A DNA stretch of 64,000 bases, from positions 3,226,001-3,290,000 of the forward strand of contig NZ_JBBOUU010000001.1 of the NCBI RefSeq assembly GCF_038006205.1, written 5' to 3'. This stretch comes from Solibacillus sp. FSL R7-0668. GTDB lineage: Bacteria; Bacillota; Bacilli; Bacillales_A; Planococcaceae. Below are positions 10,150-19,253 of this stretch, in pieces (within the stretch, counting starts at the first letter, position 1; each line of letters opens with the position of its first letter). The notes below the pieces were generated by a model, which had not been told where the DNA came from, did no database searches, and was given only the letters and a program-made list of their open reading frames with translations. The translations under genes were made by a program, and so were the position numbers.

Positions 10150-11310
10150 TTATGCCTCCTTGCTTTTAAATTCATTTACTTGGTGAAATTGTACTTTCAG
10201 TGCATCGATATTTTCGATACCTTCATAGCTTTGGAATGTTACTCGTTTGCCTTGCTCACGTAAATTTTGCGCCTGTGCCAATGCTTCAGAAAAACGCTCC
10301 GTTGAAAATAAGACGAGTACTTCATCGTTATCGAGCTCAATTTTTGGCATCGCTTCAAATACACGATCTACACGTAAGCCAAAGCCTGTAGCCCCAACCT
10401 GTGAACCAAAATGCTCTAACAATCCATCATAGCGACCACCATTACCTAACGGGAAGCCACTGCCTGAAGCAAATACTTCAAATAACATCCCTGTGTAATA
10501 GCTCATATGACTTGAAAGCGTAAAATCAAAGGCGATATAGTCCGCATAGCCCGCAGCCTCTAAAATACGCGACAAACTGCGCATATACTCAAGTGCATCG
10601 TTTTTGCGTACATATTTTTCAATTGCCTCAATAGAAGGGAGGCTAATCGCTTCGTCAATGTAAGCCAGTAGCGCATCCGATTTCGTTTTTGGTAAATCAA
10701 AAGCTAATACTGCCTCTTCAAAGCCTACATAATTACGTTTTACAAGTAGTTCATTTAATGCCTGGGCTTGCTGTTTGCTTTCTGTATAGTCCTTTAAAAT
10801 GCAGCTTAATACCCCTGCATGACCGATCGTTACTTTGAAGTCTTCAATTTTATAGGCCTTTACTAAATCAATCGCTGTCATGATGACTTCTGCATCAGCA
10901 AAAACACTTGAATCACCGATAAGCTCAATCCCCATTTGATCGAATTCTGCTGGGCGTCCGCCTTCACGCTGCTGTGCACGAAATACATTAGCGAAATAAG
11001 CTAAGCGTTGTGGAATTTTCTCTTTTAATAATTTTGATGTCGCGACACGCGCAATCGGTGTTGTCATATCTGGTCGTAGTACAAGCGTATTGCCCTGACT
11101 ATCCACTAATTTAAAAAGACGTGCATCTGAAATGGCCGATGCTTTTCCGACTGTATCGTAATATTCAACAGAAGGCGTTTTAATAAATTCATAGCCACGT
11201 CCACGCAGTAGTTCACGTCCTGTTGAGCGAATTTGTTCTAATTTTTCGTAAATATTGGGAAATGTATCACGCATCCCAAGAGGTTTTTCGAACATTTTAA
11301 TTGCTGACAT
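10150..11310 (-). CDS. hisZ: ATP phosphoribosyltransferase regulatory subunit HisZ
   Basis: 386 residues resembling histidyl-tRNA synthetase without an anticodon-binding domain. Class II motif 2 ([20 protein letters not shown] at about 86-105) and motif 3-like [10 protein letters not shown] at about 292-301 are present. HisZ binds histidine and gates HisG. First gene of the his operon; the start at 11310 has an AGGA about 9 bp upstream. The upstream leader has no T-box but carries a promoter and a palindrome. Confidence 0.95.
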   Translation of the reverse strand: MSAIKMFEKPLGMRDTFPNIYEKLEQIRSTGRELLRGRGYEFIKTPSVEYYDTVGKASAISDARLFKLVDSQGNTLVLRPDMTTPIARVATSKLLKEKIPQRLAYFANVFRAQQREGGRPAEFDQMGIELIGDSSVFADAEVIMTAIDLVKAYKIEDFKVTIGHAGVLSCILKDYTESKQQAQALNELLVKRNYVGFEEAVLAFDLPKTKSDALLAYIDEAISLPSIEAIEKYVRKNDALEYMRSLSRILEAAGYADYIAFDFTLSSHMSYYTGMLFEVFASGSGFPLGNGGRYDGLLEHFGSQVGATGFGLRVDRVFEAMPKIELDNDEVLVLFSTERFSEALAQAQNLREQGKRVTFQSYEGIENIDALKVQFHQVNEFKSKEA

Positions 11311-11353
11311 TTTGACACATCCTAAACTTTAAATATGATTTCCGTTCCTTTAA

Positions 11354-11377
11354 ATCACTTTAGTGTGCTAGAGTGAT
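11354..11377 (-). promoter_or_regulatory. Palindrome in the his operon leader (operator or attenuating hairpin)
   Basis: 24-nt near-perfect inverted repeat, arms ATCACTTTAG and CTAGAGTGAT around TGTG, with a single G-T wobble. It lies between the likely transcription start and the hisZ start, where a repressor or RNA hairpin would act. Confidence 0.45.
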
Positions 11378-11399
11378 AAATTACTAGTGTATGAAAGTA

Positions 11400-11428
11400 T
11401 TTTACTGCTAGAAGCCATTATCGTCAAC
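11400..11428 (-). promoter_or_regulatory. SigA-type promoter of the his operon
   Basis: Minus strand -35 TTGACG (11423-11428), 17-bp spacer, -10 TAAAAA (11400-11405), giving a leader of roughly 80 nt before hisZ. The remainder of the gap to 11550 is AT-rich with no recognisable signal. Confidence 0.6.
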
Positions 11429-11550
11429 CCATTATTCCTAATAGACTTAATAAATTCAATTTTCTGATATATATATTATTATACACCACTTTCACGCGCA
11501 TTCTGAGGTGACTGCATGAATTCCATTATATTAGTAGGAATAGTGTGTAC

Positions 11551-11585
11551 AAAAAAAGCAAAACCTTGGGAAAGATTTTGCTTTT
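11551..11585 (-). terminator. Terminator of the lgt-region acyltransferase unit
   Basis: Hairpin AGCAAAA/TTTTGCT followed on the minus strand by seven T residues, directly after the acyltransferase stop. Confidence 0.8.
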
Positions 11586-11589
11586 GCTT

Positions 11590-12123
11590 TTATTCGTTCT
11601 GCCAAATGGGGTTATCTAACTTTCTTCGTTCTGCCATTTCTTCCGCAGTAAAAATGATACGCATTGGATTTCCACCAGCCATCGCCCCAGCTGGGACATC
11701 TTTATGAACAAGCGTTGCTGCTGAAACAATTGCACCATCACCTATTTTTACGCCCGGTAAAATAGTAGAATTTGCGCCAATCATGACCTGACTACCAATT
11801 TCGACATCCCCTAAGCGATATTCTTCAATCAAATATTCATGTGCTAATATTGTCGTATTAAAGCCGATAATTGTGTTATCGCCAACTGAAATGCGTTCAG
11901 GGAACATTGAATCGGGCATCACCATTAACGCTAATGACGTTTGCTTGCCAATTTTCATTTTTAAAAAGGTGCGATATAGCCAATTTTTCATCGAAAGAAA
12001 AGGTGTTATTCGACCAATTTGAATAATCGTAAAACATTTCATAATTTTCCAAAATGACACCGTTTCATAAACATTCCATAATGAATTAGCGCCATGCACA
12101 CGATAACGCTCTATTTTTCTCAT
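11590..12123 (-). CDS. Hexapeptide-repeat (left-handed beta-helix) O-acetyltransferase, YvoF-like
   Basis: 177 residues with the imperfect hexapeptide repeats of LbH acyltransferases, for example VGDNTIIGFNTTILAHEYLI at about 80-99, then MIGANSTILPGVKIGDGAIV and GAMAGGNPMRI near residues 112-160. The fold transfers acetyl groups from acetyl-CoA; the acceptor cannot be read from the sequence. B. subtilis yvoF sits in the same place between ppaX and hisZ. Only 2 bp separate it from ppaX, so they are co-transcribed. Confidence 0.85.
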   Translation of the reverse strand: MRKIERYRVHGANSLWNVYETVSFWKIMKCFTIIQIGRITPFLSMKNWLYRTFLKMKIGKQTSLALMVMPDSMFPERISVGDNTIIGFNTTILAHEYLIEEYRLGDVEIGSQVMIGANSTILPGVKIGDGAIVSAATLVHKDVPAGAMAGGNPMRIIFTAEEMAERRKLDNPIWQNE

Positions 12124-12125
12124 CG

Positions 12126-12767
12126 CTATTCCCCCTTCACAATATCAAGTAAGTCGCGCATATGGTACAGCATATAGGTTGGTTCAAATGTCTTTAAAAA
12201 ATCGACACCCTTTGCAGACCATGCTACCCCTGCTGTGCGCACGCCAGCATTTTTTCCACCTTCAATATCATGCGAATTATCACCAATCATAATCGCTTCT
12301 TCTTTTTTGACCCCTAATTTTTCTAACGCCAGTAATATCGGCTCTGGATGTGGCTTGACATGCTCGACATCGTCTACACCTATAATGACCTCAAATAAAT
12401 GCTCTGCCTTTAATACCTTTAACCCGCGTGCTAAGCCTTCACTGCTTTTAGTGGAAACAATCGCTAATTGAATCCCCATTGCATGAAGCGCCTCTAATGT
12501 TTCGAGTACAGCGTCATAGCCTGTGACAAGTGCGTCGTGATTCGCTGCATTCCATTCTTTATACTTAGCAATCATCGCATCCGTTTCACCCGGCGTTATT
12601 TCGTCAAATGTCTGCTTTAATGACGGACCGATGAATTGTAAGCAGTCTTGTGTCGAATATTTCCCCGGAAATTTTTCGTCAAAAATATACATAAAGGTTT
12701 GAACGATTAAATTATTGGTGTTTAATAATGTACCGTCAAAATCAAATAATAATGCGGTTGTTTTCAT
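12126..12767 (-). CDS. ppaX: Pyrophosphatase PpaX (HAD superfamily)
   Basis: 213 residues. HAD motif I DFDGTLLNT is at about 9-17, motif II VSTKSSEGL near 107, and motif IV MIGDNSHDIEGGKNAG near 165-180. PpaX hydrolyses the pyrophosphate released by HPr kinase/phosphorylase when it dephosphorylates P-Ser-HPr, and hprK is two genes away. I use the ATG at 12767, seven bases after GAGG; the longer reading would start inside the lgt terminator hairpin. Confidence 0.93.
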   Translation of the reverse strand: MKTTALLFDFDGTLLNTNNLIVQTFMYIFDEKFPGKYSTQDCLQFIGPSLKQTFDEITPGETDAMIAKYKEWNAANHDALVTGYDAVLETLEALHAMGIQLAIVSTKSSEGLARGLKVLKAEHLFEVIIGVDDVEHVKPHPEPILLALEKLGVKKEEAIMIGDNSHDIEGGKNAGVRTAGVAWSAKGVDFLKTFEPTYMLYHMRDLLDIVKGE

Positions 12768-12785
12768 TTCGCTGCCTCTTTCTTG

Positions 12786-12816
12786 TAAAAAACCGTTCGC
12801 AATCATTGCAAACGGT
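12786..12816 (-). terminator. Terminator after lgt
   Basis: Stem ACCGTT-GCAAT/ATTGC-AACGGT with one mismatch, followed on the minus strand by TTTTTT. It ends just before the ppaX ribosome site. Confidence 0.75.
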
Positions 12817-12824
12817 CTACATTA

Positions 12825-13691
12825 TTATTTCTTTTTATTTTGCTTATTCTTCGCTGATGCTGTCAAAGCTTGTTCTTTATCTAAATAATGCACAGCAGGC
12901 TTCACATTGACACGACGGTAAATAATGCAAATTAAACCGACTGCAAAGCCAATGATCGATACAACTTGTGCTGAACGTAAGTCACCTATTAAATATAAGC
13001 TGTCGGTACGTAAACCTTCGATGAAGAAGCGTCCAAACGAATACCACATTAAATAGAAGAAGAACATTTCGCCACGACGCCAATTCCACTTGCGAGCAAA
13101 TAATAAAATAATGAAGCCAATAATATTCCACACGGATTCGTATAAGAATGTAGGATGAACATATGTACCATCTTCCTTAATATACATTTGCTCGATTAGC
13201 CAATTCGGTAAAAATAAGTTTTCTAAAAAACTACGGCTAACTGGTCCACCATATGCTTCTTGATTGACGAAGTTCCCCCAGCGTCCAATAATTTGCCCTA
13301 CTAAAATACTTGGTGCCGCGATATCTGCCAAATGTAAGAAGCTTGTTTTTCGTTTTTTCGTAAAAATATAAGCGGTAATAAACGCCCCAATTAATGCACC
13401 ATGAATGGCAATCCCACCATTCCAAATTTGAATGATGCGTTCTGGATTCTGACCATAATAATCCCATTTCATCGTAACATAATAGATGCGCGCACAGACA
13501 ATCGAAATTGGCACTGCCCAAAGTAATAAATCGGCAATATACTCTGAATCATAGCCATGGCGTACCGATTCACGCTGTGCGATAAAATACGCCAGTACAA
13601 TCCCTAATCCAATTAAAATTCCATACCAGTTCACCGGGATTGGTCCTAAATGAAAGGCGACGGGGTTAATCGTTAAAACAACTGATGACAT
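12825..13691 (-). CDS. lgt: Phosphatidylglycerol-prolipoprotein diacylglyceryl transferase Lgt
   Basis: 288 residues with about seven membrane segments. The Lgt signature [15 protein letters not shown] lies at about residues 137-151, and HGALIGAF (about 100) contains the conserved His/Gly region. It attaches diacylglycerol to the lipobox cysteine of prolipoproteins, several of which are encoded in this window (cytochrome c, PrsA, the FixH-like and propeller lipoproteins). The basic tail is KQNKKK. It lies 45 bp after hprK on the same strand. Confidence 0.97.
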   Translation of the reverse strand: MSSVVLTINPVAFHLGPIPVNWYGILIGLGIVLAYFIAQRESVRHGYDSEYIADLLLWAVPISIVCARIYYVTMKWDYYGQNPERIIQIWNGGIAIHGALIGAFITAYIFTKKRKTSFLHLADIAAPSILVGQIIGRWGNFVNQEAYGGPVSRSFLENLFLPNWLIEQMYIKEDGTYVHPTFLYESVWNIIGFIILLFARKWNWRRGEMFFFYLMWYSFGRFFIEGLRTDSLYLIGDLRSAQVVSIIGFAVGLICIIYRRVNVKPAVHYLDKEQALTASAKNKQNKKK

Positions 13692-13736
13692 AATATTCTC
13701 CCTTCAACTACAGTATTTTCACGTTGGTTTATATGG

Positions 13737-14675
13737 TTAAAAATCATCCATTTCATCGCCAGCGACTAACATATCGTCTAACCGCCGTGAAAATTCCTCT
13801 GCTGCATTCACGCCCATTTTTTTCAGGCGATAATTCATCGCAGCTACTTCAATAATTACTGATACATTTCGTCCCGGCTGTACGGGAACCGTTAGCTTTG
13901 TCACATCGGTATCAATAATCTTCATTTTTTCTTCATCTAATCCAAGACGATCGTAAAACTTATCTGGATTCCAATTTTCTAGTTCAACAATTAATGTAAT
14001 GCGTTTATATGGACGCACAGCACTTGCGCCGAATAACGTCATAATATCAATGATACCGATTCCACGAATTTCAAGTAGATGTTCCAATAACGGTGGCGGA
14101 CTACCGATTAACATATTCTCTCCTTCTTGGCGAATTTCCACACTATCATCTGCGACAAGACGATGCCCTTTTTTCACAAGCTCAAGCGCCGTTTCACTTT
14201 TCCCTACACCGCTTTTCCCCATAATTAGTACACCAATGCCATAAACATCTACAAGTACGCCATGTATCGCTGTTGTCGGTGCTAGCTTACTTTCTAAAAA
14301 GTTCGTTAATCGGCTTGAAAAACGAGTCGTTGTTAAAGTTGTAATTAACACAGGTACATGATTTTCATTGGAAGCATCGATGAGCTCCTGTGGCACTTCC
14401 AGCCCACGAGATATAATAATAGCTGGGGTTTGCTCAGAGCATAGCTGCTTCATGCGGCTTATTTTTTCTTCTTTCGGCAGCATTTCAAAAAACGAGAGCT
14501 CGGTTTTCCCTAACAGCTGCACACGATTTGCCGGATAATGTGTAAAATAACCCGCCATCTCTAGCCCTGGACGTGAAATATCACTCGTCGTAATATAGCG
14601 GCCTATTCCAATTTCGCCACTTACTAATTCTAGCTGAAATTTTTCCATAACATCTTTTGTGATTACTTGAATCAT
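13737..14675 (-). CDS. hprK: HPr kinase/phosphorylase
   Basis: 312 residues. The Walker [20 protein letters not shown] is at about 152-170, the adjacent VADDSVEIR holds the catalytic Asp, and the C-terminal signature [18 protein letters not shown] is near 232-249. HprK phosphorylates HPr on Ser46 (and reverses this) to drive carbon catabolite control in Firmicutes. It heads the hprK-lgt-ppaX-acyltransferase cluster, the same order as B. subtilis minus yvoD. Confidence 0.97.
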   Translation of the reverse strand: MIQVITKDVMEKFQLELVSGEIGIGRYITTSDISRPGLEMAGYFTHYPANRVQLLGKTELSFFEMLPKEEKISRMKQLCSEQTPAIIISRGLEVPQELIDASNENHVPVLITTLTTTRFSSRLTNFLESKLAPTTAIHGVLVDVYGIGVLIMGKSGVGKSETALELVKKGHRLVADDSVEIRQEGENMLIGSPPPLLEHLLEIRGIGIIDIMTLFGASAVRPYKRITLIVELENWNPDKFYDRLGLDEEKMKIIDTDVTKLTVPVQPGRNVSVIIEVAAMNYRLKKMGVNAAEEFSRRLDDMLVAGDEMDDF

Positions 14676-14766
14676 AAATTTAGTACGCTCCTATCTTCAA
14701 CCCATCTCCACTGTATTTTACCATGTAACCACCAATTGCTATATAATATGAACTCATTTAATTGAA

Positions 14767-14801
14767 AATAAAAACGATGAGGCTTATTCGCCCCATCGTT
14801 T
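14767..14801 (-). terminator. Terminator after the cytochrome c gene
   Basis: Stem AAACGATG/CATCGTTT extended by GG/CC, followed on the minus strand by TTTTATTTTC. Confidence 0.8.
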
Positions 14802-14811
14802 AATAAGTAAC

Positions 14812-15129
14812 TTATTTTAATCCTGCTAAATATTCAGCAGCTGCTTCTGCTTTTTCATCTTTTACGATACCAGGAGGCATACCGCCCTTACCATTTACAA
14901 TGATGTCTAAAATTTCTTCTTGTGAGTATTTTGCACCTATTTTATCTAATGCTGGTGCACTGCCACCTTGTAATTGACCACCATGGCAAGTTGCGCAAGA
15001 TTGTTGAACAACTTTTTTACCATCTAATTCTGCTGTTTCTCCGTTAGATGATTCAGAATCACCGCCACCACATGCTGCTAAAAATAGTGCAGAGCCTAAT
15101 ACAATTGTAGAAAGTAAACTTTTCTTCAT
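14812..15129 (-). CDS. cccB: Cytochrome c-551-type lipoprotein (CccB-like)
   Basis: 105 residues. A lipoprotein signal peptide ends in LFLAACGGG, so Cys at about 19 is the likely lipidated residue. One CXXCH heme site (SCATCHGGQ) is at about residues 45-53, and the distal Met ligand is probably in GGMPPGIV near 82-89. This fits the small membrane-anchored c-type cytochromes of Bacillus that carry electrons to terminal oxidases. The start is the ATG at 15129 after GGAGGGG; an upstream in-frame ATG lies inside that ribosome site. In B. subtilis cccB also neighbours yvjA, the YitT-type gene found next here. Confidence 0.9.
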   Translation of the reverse strand: MKKSLLSTIVLGSALFLAACGGGDSESSNGETAELDGKKVVQQSCATCHGGQLQGGSAPALDKIGAKYSQEEILDIIVNGKGGMPPGIVKDEKAEAAAEYLAGLK

Positions 15130-15181
15130 TCTGTACCCCTCCAAAAATGAATTTTTCTTTTCGTTATCTAGTATACCAAAT

Positions 15182-16045
15182 TTAAGCTCGTTTGAAACCT
15201 TCTCCTAATACCTCATAGGCATCTGAAACGATAACAAACGCTTGTGGGTCAACATCTTTCAACACTTGTTTCAGCTTTGTGAACTCTGTTTGATAGACAA
15301 CAACCATCAATACTGGACGATTTTCACCTGTATAGCCACCAATCGCAGACAGCTTTGTCACGCCACGATTGACATTTTTATAAATCGCATCACGCACTTC
15401 CTCTTCCCTTTGCGTAATAATGTAGACCATTTTAGATTGACTAAAGCCCAGCTGAACAATATCGATTGTTTTCGTTGTCACATAAAGGCCGATCAGTGCA
15501 TATAATCCCTTTTCTAAATCAAAAACAAGCGCCGCACTCACCGCAATTATTCCGTCAATTAACAGCACGCTCGTTCCAAGTGTTAATCCGGTATATTTCG
15601 TAATGATTTGAGCCAATAAATCCGTACCACCAGTAGAGGCATTGCCCTTAAACACTAAACCAATGCCAAACCCAACAACGATGCCACCAAAGATGGCGCC
15701 CAATAACGGATTGAGCGTCCAAGCCTCCCAATCCTCCGTTAAAATAACAAACAGCGGTAATGCCAACGTCCCGACTAAAGACTTCACACCAAATTTCTTT
15801 CCAAGCACTAAAACACCTGCGATAAATAGTGGAATATTAAATGCATATTGCACAATACCTGCATTCCAACCGAACATACCGTGTAAAATTGTACTAATCC
15901 CACTCACACCACCAGAGGCGACTTGGTTTGGGAATAAAAAAACATTAAAACCCAGTGCAATGACAGCTGCACCGGCAATTACAAATATATATTCCTGTAT
16001 CACGTTTTTTACCGAGCTATGTGATTGATAAGCTGTATTTCCCAT
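15182..16045 (-). CDS. YitT/YvjA-family membrane protein with DUF2179 domain
   Basis: 287 residues with about five N-terminal membrane helices and a soluble C-terminal domain of some 90 residues ([20 protein letters not shown], then [19 protein letters not shown]), the DUF2179 part seen in YitT proteins. Family function is unsettled; some members are linked to metabolite export or germination. The start is the ATG at 16045, following GTGAGGATTTAC; the longer open frame adds an unlikely N-terminus. Next to cccB as in B. subtilis (yvjA). Confidence 0.85.
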   Translation of the reverse strand: MGNTAYQSHSSVKNVIQEYIFVIAGAAVIALGFNVFLFPNQVASGGVSGISTILHGMFGWNAGIVQYAFNIPLFIAGVLVLGKKFGVKSLVGTLALPLFVILTEDWEAWTLNPLLGAIFGGIVVGFGIGLVFKGNASTGGTDLLAQIITKYTGLTLGTSVLLIDGIIAVSAALVFDLEKGLYALIGLYVTTKTIDIVQLGFSQSKMVYIITQREEEVRDAIYKNVNRGVTKLSAIGGYTGENRPVLMVVVYQTEFTKLKQVLKDVDPQAFVIVSDAYEVLGEGFKRA

Positions 16046-16154
16046 GTAAATCCTCACTTCTTTTCTAAATTCCATTGAATTATAGCAAATCCCCATACAA
16101 AAGAGAACTTCATCATAGTGAAGAAAAAGGAAGACAAACTTATAATGAAACAAT

Positions 16155-16184
16155 TAAAAGAGTGCCCAGAAAACGCCTGGACAC
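16155..16184 (-). terminator. Terminator after the EAL-HDOD gene
   Basis: Stem GTGTCCAG/CTGGGCAC (one G-T pair) followed by CTCTTTTAATTG on the minus strand. Confidence 0.7.
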
Positions 16185-16193
16185 CCTTGTTTG

Positions 16194-17435
16194 TTACTTA
16201 TTTATATTGATTGTCTCTTTCACCCAAGCACTGACTTCTTCATACATGGGGAGTATGTCATCTATCGGTATGTTTAACTGCTGTGCTAACGGTTCGATTT
16301 CTACCCAATCTAATTTGCTTACCGCAATGCTAAATTGTAAATACGGCGTCATCTCTGTATCGGCACCGCTAATGGTTTCTAAAATTGTTTCTGCTAAAGG
16401 GAGTTGCGCCAAAATCGTGTTGATAGGACGATTTAATAATGCATCGATTAAAGAAAATAATCCTACTAAAAAATACTCTGAATAATTCGCTTGGTAATTT
16501 AAGCGTGCGCATTTTTCGCATACTTTTGCTCTAAATAGCGACGCATACATCAATTCATTGAATACCTCACCATTTTGCTGAAGATCGGATTCGCGCATCG
16601 CTAATAAGTAAATCCATTTTCGGAGCTCTGTTAATCCGAGTAATAATATGGCCTGCTTTATCGAACGAACCTTTAATTTTGAACGCTTCGATGTATGATT
16701 AATTAGCTTTAACAGACGATAAGTTAACGAGATTTCTTGCTCAATATTTTCTACGATTCTATCAATATCCATTTCATCCTCGCGTAACAACGAAATAATT
16801 TGGAAATATTGCAATAGATTTGCCGGTATATCTGTCCCTTTAATAATTTGCGGTTGCTGAAAGAAATAGCCTTGGAACAAGGAATAGCCTAAATGCTTTG
16901 CCTGTTCATATTCCCTACGTGTCTCTACTTTTTCAGCTAGCAATTGAATATGAGGGTATTGACCCTTTACTTTATTTTCTACAATCGCTCTCTCTTGTTC
17001 GGAGGACTTGATAAAATCGATTTTAATATAGTCTACTAACTTAAATAAATCATCATAGATTTGCACCTTTTCATCCAGGATAAAATCATCTAACGCGATT
17101 TTAAATCCCTTGCTCTTAATTTCCTTCAACCGATTAACTAATACAGGCGTAATCGGGATATCCTCTAAAAGTTCAATCACCACTTTGTTCGGACTTAATA
17201 ATTCAAGCTCCTCCTGCATAATTAAATTTTCCGTGAAATTAATAAAAGACGGATAACCATTCGATACCTCTTTAATACCAATTGTTAAAAATGAATTGAT
17301 CAACACTTCTATCGTTGCCTTATCTGAATCAATTTGGGGAAATTTATTAACACCATTATTTCGATATAATAGCTCATACGCGACAATTTCTTCATCTCTA
17401 TTAAATATTGGTTGTCTACCGATGAAAACTTCCAT
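16194..17435 (-). CDS. EAL-HDOD signalling protein (YuxH/CdgJ type)
   Basis: 413 residues. The N-terminal EAL-like domain (1-210) starts with EVFIGRQPIFN and has YELLYRNN where the catalytic Glu-Ala-Leu of c-di-GMP phosphodiesterases would be, so the motif is degenerate (ELL). Further on are ALDDFILDEK and IKIDFIKSS. The C-terminal half (about 210-400) is an HDOD domain. Proteins of this architecture often act in signalling or motility without phosphodiesterase activity; catalytic loss here is inference. Start is the ATG at 17435 after GAGGAGGGG. It stands alone with its own terminator. Confidence 0.85.
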   Translation of the reverse strand: MEVFIGRQPIFNRDEEIVAYELLYRNNGVNKFPQIDSDKATIEVLINSFLTIGIKEVSNGYPSFINFTENLIMQEELELLSPNKVVIELLEDIPITPVLVNRLKEIKSKGFKIALDDFILDEKVQIYDDLFKLVDYIKIDFIKSSEQERAIVENKVKGQYPHIQLLAEKVETRREYEQAKHLGYSLFQGYFFQQPQIIKGTDIPANLLQYFQIISLLREDEMDIDRIVENIEQEISLTYRLLKLINHTSKRSKLKVRSIKQAILLLGLTELRKWIYLLAMRESDLQQNGEVFNELMYASLFRAKVCEKCARLNYQANYSEYFLVGLFSLIDALLNRPINTILAQLPLAETILETISGADTEMTPYLQFSIAVSKLDWVEIEPLAQQLNIPIDDILPMYEEVSAWVKETININK

Positions 17436-17532
17436 TTTTATTCCCCTCCTCAATTCTGAATAGATTCATTATATTTTTCTTTTTTTCCATTGTACTATAA
17501 AATAGGTTAACAAAATATAGGAGGTTGTATAT

Positions 17533-18309
17533 GTGAATACTGTAAAATACGAACAAAAAGATTTTATCGCCTATGTTACATTAGATCGTCCTGATATGTT
17601 AAATGCCTTTAATTTTGAAATGCTCGAGCAATTGCGTAAAGTAATGGAATCGATTCAAATCCACCCAGATATTCGACTTGTCATTATTACTGGCGCCGGT
17701 GACAAAGCATTTTCAGTTGGTGCGGATTTAAAGGAACGCAAAACATTGCCCGATGCACTTGTTAAACGAAATTTAAATCGCTTTGGTGAGGTGTTTTCAC
17801 TCATCGAGCAATTACCGCAGCCAACCATCTGTGTGTTGAATGGCTATGCATTTGGTGGAGGTCTTGAACTTGCGCTTGCCTGTGACTTCCGGATTGCCGC
17901 AGATTCCATTACACTTGGCTTAACTGAAACAAGTCTCGGCATAATCCCAGGCGCTGGAGGTACTCAACGTTTACCGCGACTCATCGGCGAGGCAAAGGCA
18001 CTCGAATTAATCTTAACAGCCAAACGTTTGACAGCAGCAGAAGCACTACAATATGGCGTTGTCACAAAAATTGCACCTAAAGAACAGCTCCATGAACTGA
18101 CGGGAGCATTTGCAATGACCATCTTAAAAAATGCACCGATTGCCATTCAACAGGCAAAATTCGCTGTAAAGCAGGGCATGAAAACTGATATTCAAACGGG
18201 CTTACAAATCGAGCGTAAAGCTTATGAACTGACGATTCCTACAGAAGATCGCATTGAAGCACTTAACGCATTTGCAGAAAAAAGACCTCCCCAATTTAAG
18301 GGAAGGTAA
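17533..18309 (+). CDS. Enoyl-CoA hydratase/isomerase family protein
   Basis: 258-residue crotonase. The oxyanion-hole segment AFSVGADLKE is at about 58-67, FGGGLELALACDFRIAA at about 107-123, and the catalytic region TSLGIIPGAGGTQRLPRLIG at about 132-151 with Glu/Gly positions typical of true hydratases. It probably hydrates enoyl-CoA in fatty or branched acid breakdown. The GTG start at 17533 follows AGGAGG by 8 bases. It is a single plus-strand gene between minus-strand neighbours; the second crotonase at 55.9 kb is only distantly similar. Confidence 0.9.
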   Translation: MNTVKYEQKDFIAYVTLDRPDMLNAFNFEMLEQLRKVMESIQIHPDIRLVIITGAGDKAFSVGADLKERKTLPDALVKRNLNRFGEVFSLIEQLPQPTICVLNGYAFGGGLELALACDFRIAADSITLGLTETSLGIIPGAGGTQRLPRLIGEAKALELILTAKRLTAAEALQYGVVTKIAPKEQLHELTGAFAMTILKNAPIAIQQAKFAVKQGMKTDIQTGLQIERKAYELTIPTEDRIEALNAFAEKRPPQFKGR

Positions 18310-18366
18310 ACTTGCCTTTTTAGATTTTTTTATGAATAAGTTACAGCATATTATTGTATCACAAAA

Positions 18367-18396
18367 GGGCATTGCTTCAATAAATAAGCAATGCCC
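18367..18396. terminator. Bidirectional terminator between the enoyl-CoA hydratase and dedA
   Basis: Perfect 11-bp stem GGGCATTGCTT/AAGCAATGCCC with an 8-base loop; TTTTG follows on the minus strand and a T-rich run on the plus strand. Confidence 0.85.
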
Positions 18397-18402
18397 CTTC
18401 CT

Positions 18403-19041
18403 TTATTTTTTACGCGCTTTTACTGCCCCAATAATTGCTGGCAATACTGAAATCACAATAATTAAAATCAGTACAACCGAGAAGTTGTCTTTAATAATTG
18501 GAATATTTCCGAAGAAGTACCCAAGTAGCGTACAACTCATTACCCATAAAAACGCACCAACAACGTTATAAACAAGGAAATAACGATAATTCATGCGACT
18601 AGCACCGGCAACAAACGGAATGAATGTACGGATAAATGGCATGAATCGTGCAATAACAATCGTTTTCCCACCATGCTTATTAAAGAAGCGCTGTGCGATT
18701 TCTAAACGCTCACGGTTAATTACACGTCCGAGAAAGCTGTTTTCCGGAATCGACATCCCTACCTTATGTCCAATATGGTAATTAACCGTATCCCCAAGAA
18801 CAGCCGCTATGAAGAAGACAATCAATAATGTATACAAATTAAATGCACCTAATGCGGCCAGCGTACCACTAGCAAATAACAGCGAATCCCCCGGTAAAAA
18901 TGGCATAATCACTACACCAGTTTCAACGAAGACAATCCCAAATAAAATCCCGTACGACCAATTTCCAAACTGTTGAATAATTTCAACAAGATGGTCGTCA
19001 ATGTGTAAAATAAAATCAATTAACCCATAAATGACTGACAT
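18403..19041 (-). CDS. DedA-family membrane protein
   Basis: 212 residues with a typical DedA/SNARE-associated layout: the conserved ETGVVIMPFLPGDSLLFASG at about 41-60, the helical GDTVNYHIGHKVG at about 83-95, and ARFMPFIRTFIPFVAGASRM at about 130-149 with the essential Arg residues. Members are undecaprenyl-phosphate or phospholipid translocases or help proton homeostasis; the exact substrate is not readable. A 20-bp palindrome lies upstream. Confidence 0.93.
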   Translation of the reverse strand: MSVIYGLIDFILHIDDHLVEIIQQFGNWSYGILFGIVFVETGVVIMPFLPGDSLLFASGTLAALGAFNLYTLLIVFFIAAVLGDTVNYHIGHKVGMSIPENSFLGRVINRERLEIAQRFFNKHGGKTIVIARFMPFIRTFIPFVAGASRMNYRYFLVYNVVGAFLWVMSCTLLGYFFGNIPIIKDNFSVVLILIIVISVLPAIIGAVKARKK

Positions 19042-19109
19042 CGTTTTTCTCTCTTTTCCACTAAATTATTTTTTTATTTTACCATACTATGAAAGTGATG
19101 GCTGATTAT

Positions 19110-19129
19110 TACGTCTTTGTAAAGACGTA
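19110..19129. promoter_or_regulatory. 20-bp palindrome upstream of dedA
   Basis: TACGTCTTTGTAAAGACGTA is a perfect inverted repeat (9-bp arms, 2-base centre), about 70 bp upstream of dedA and outside any gene. A repressor or activator site is plausible; there is no T tract to make it a terminator. Confidence 0.35.
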
Positions 19130-19213
19130 TTGTACATTAATTTGTTGCCATACCCCTTCGTTCATTAATCAAATTTACAAAACTGTAATATTCCAGCGCC
19201 ATTATGACCAAAT

Positions 19214-19242
19214 TGAAAAGGCATCCTCCTTAGATGGATGCC
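19214..19242 (-). terminator. Terminator after the S9 peptidase gene
   Basis: Stem GGCATCC/GGATGCC with TTTTC on the minus strand, 12 bp after the stop codon. Confidence 0.8.
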
Positions 19243-19253
19243 TTCGAATTGAG

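Noticed and set aside
16194-17435. Functional c-di-GMP phosphodiesterase assignment
   Set aside because: The EAL triad reads ELL and metal-binding residues seem incomplete; only the EAL-HDOD architecture is claimed.
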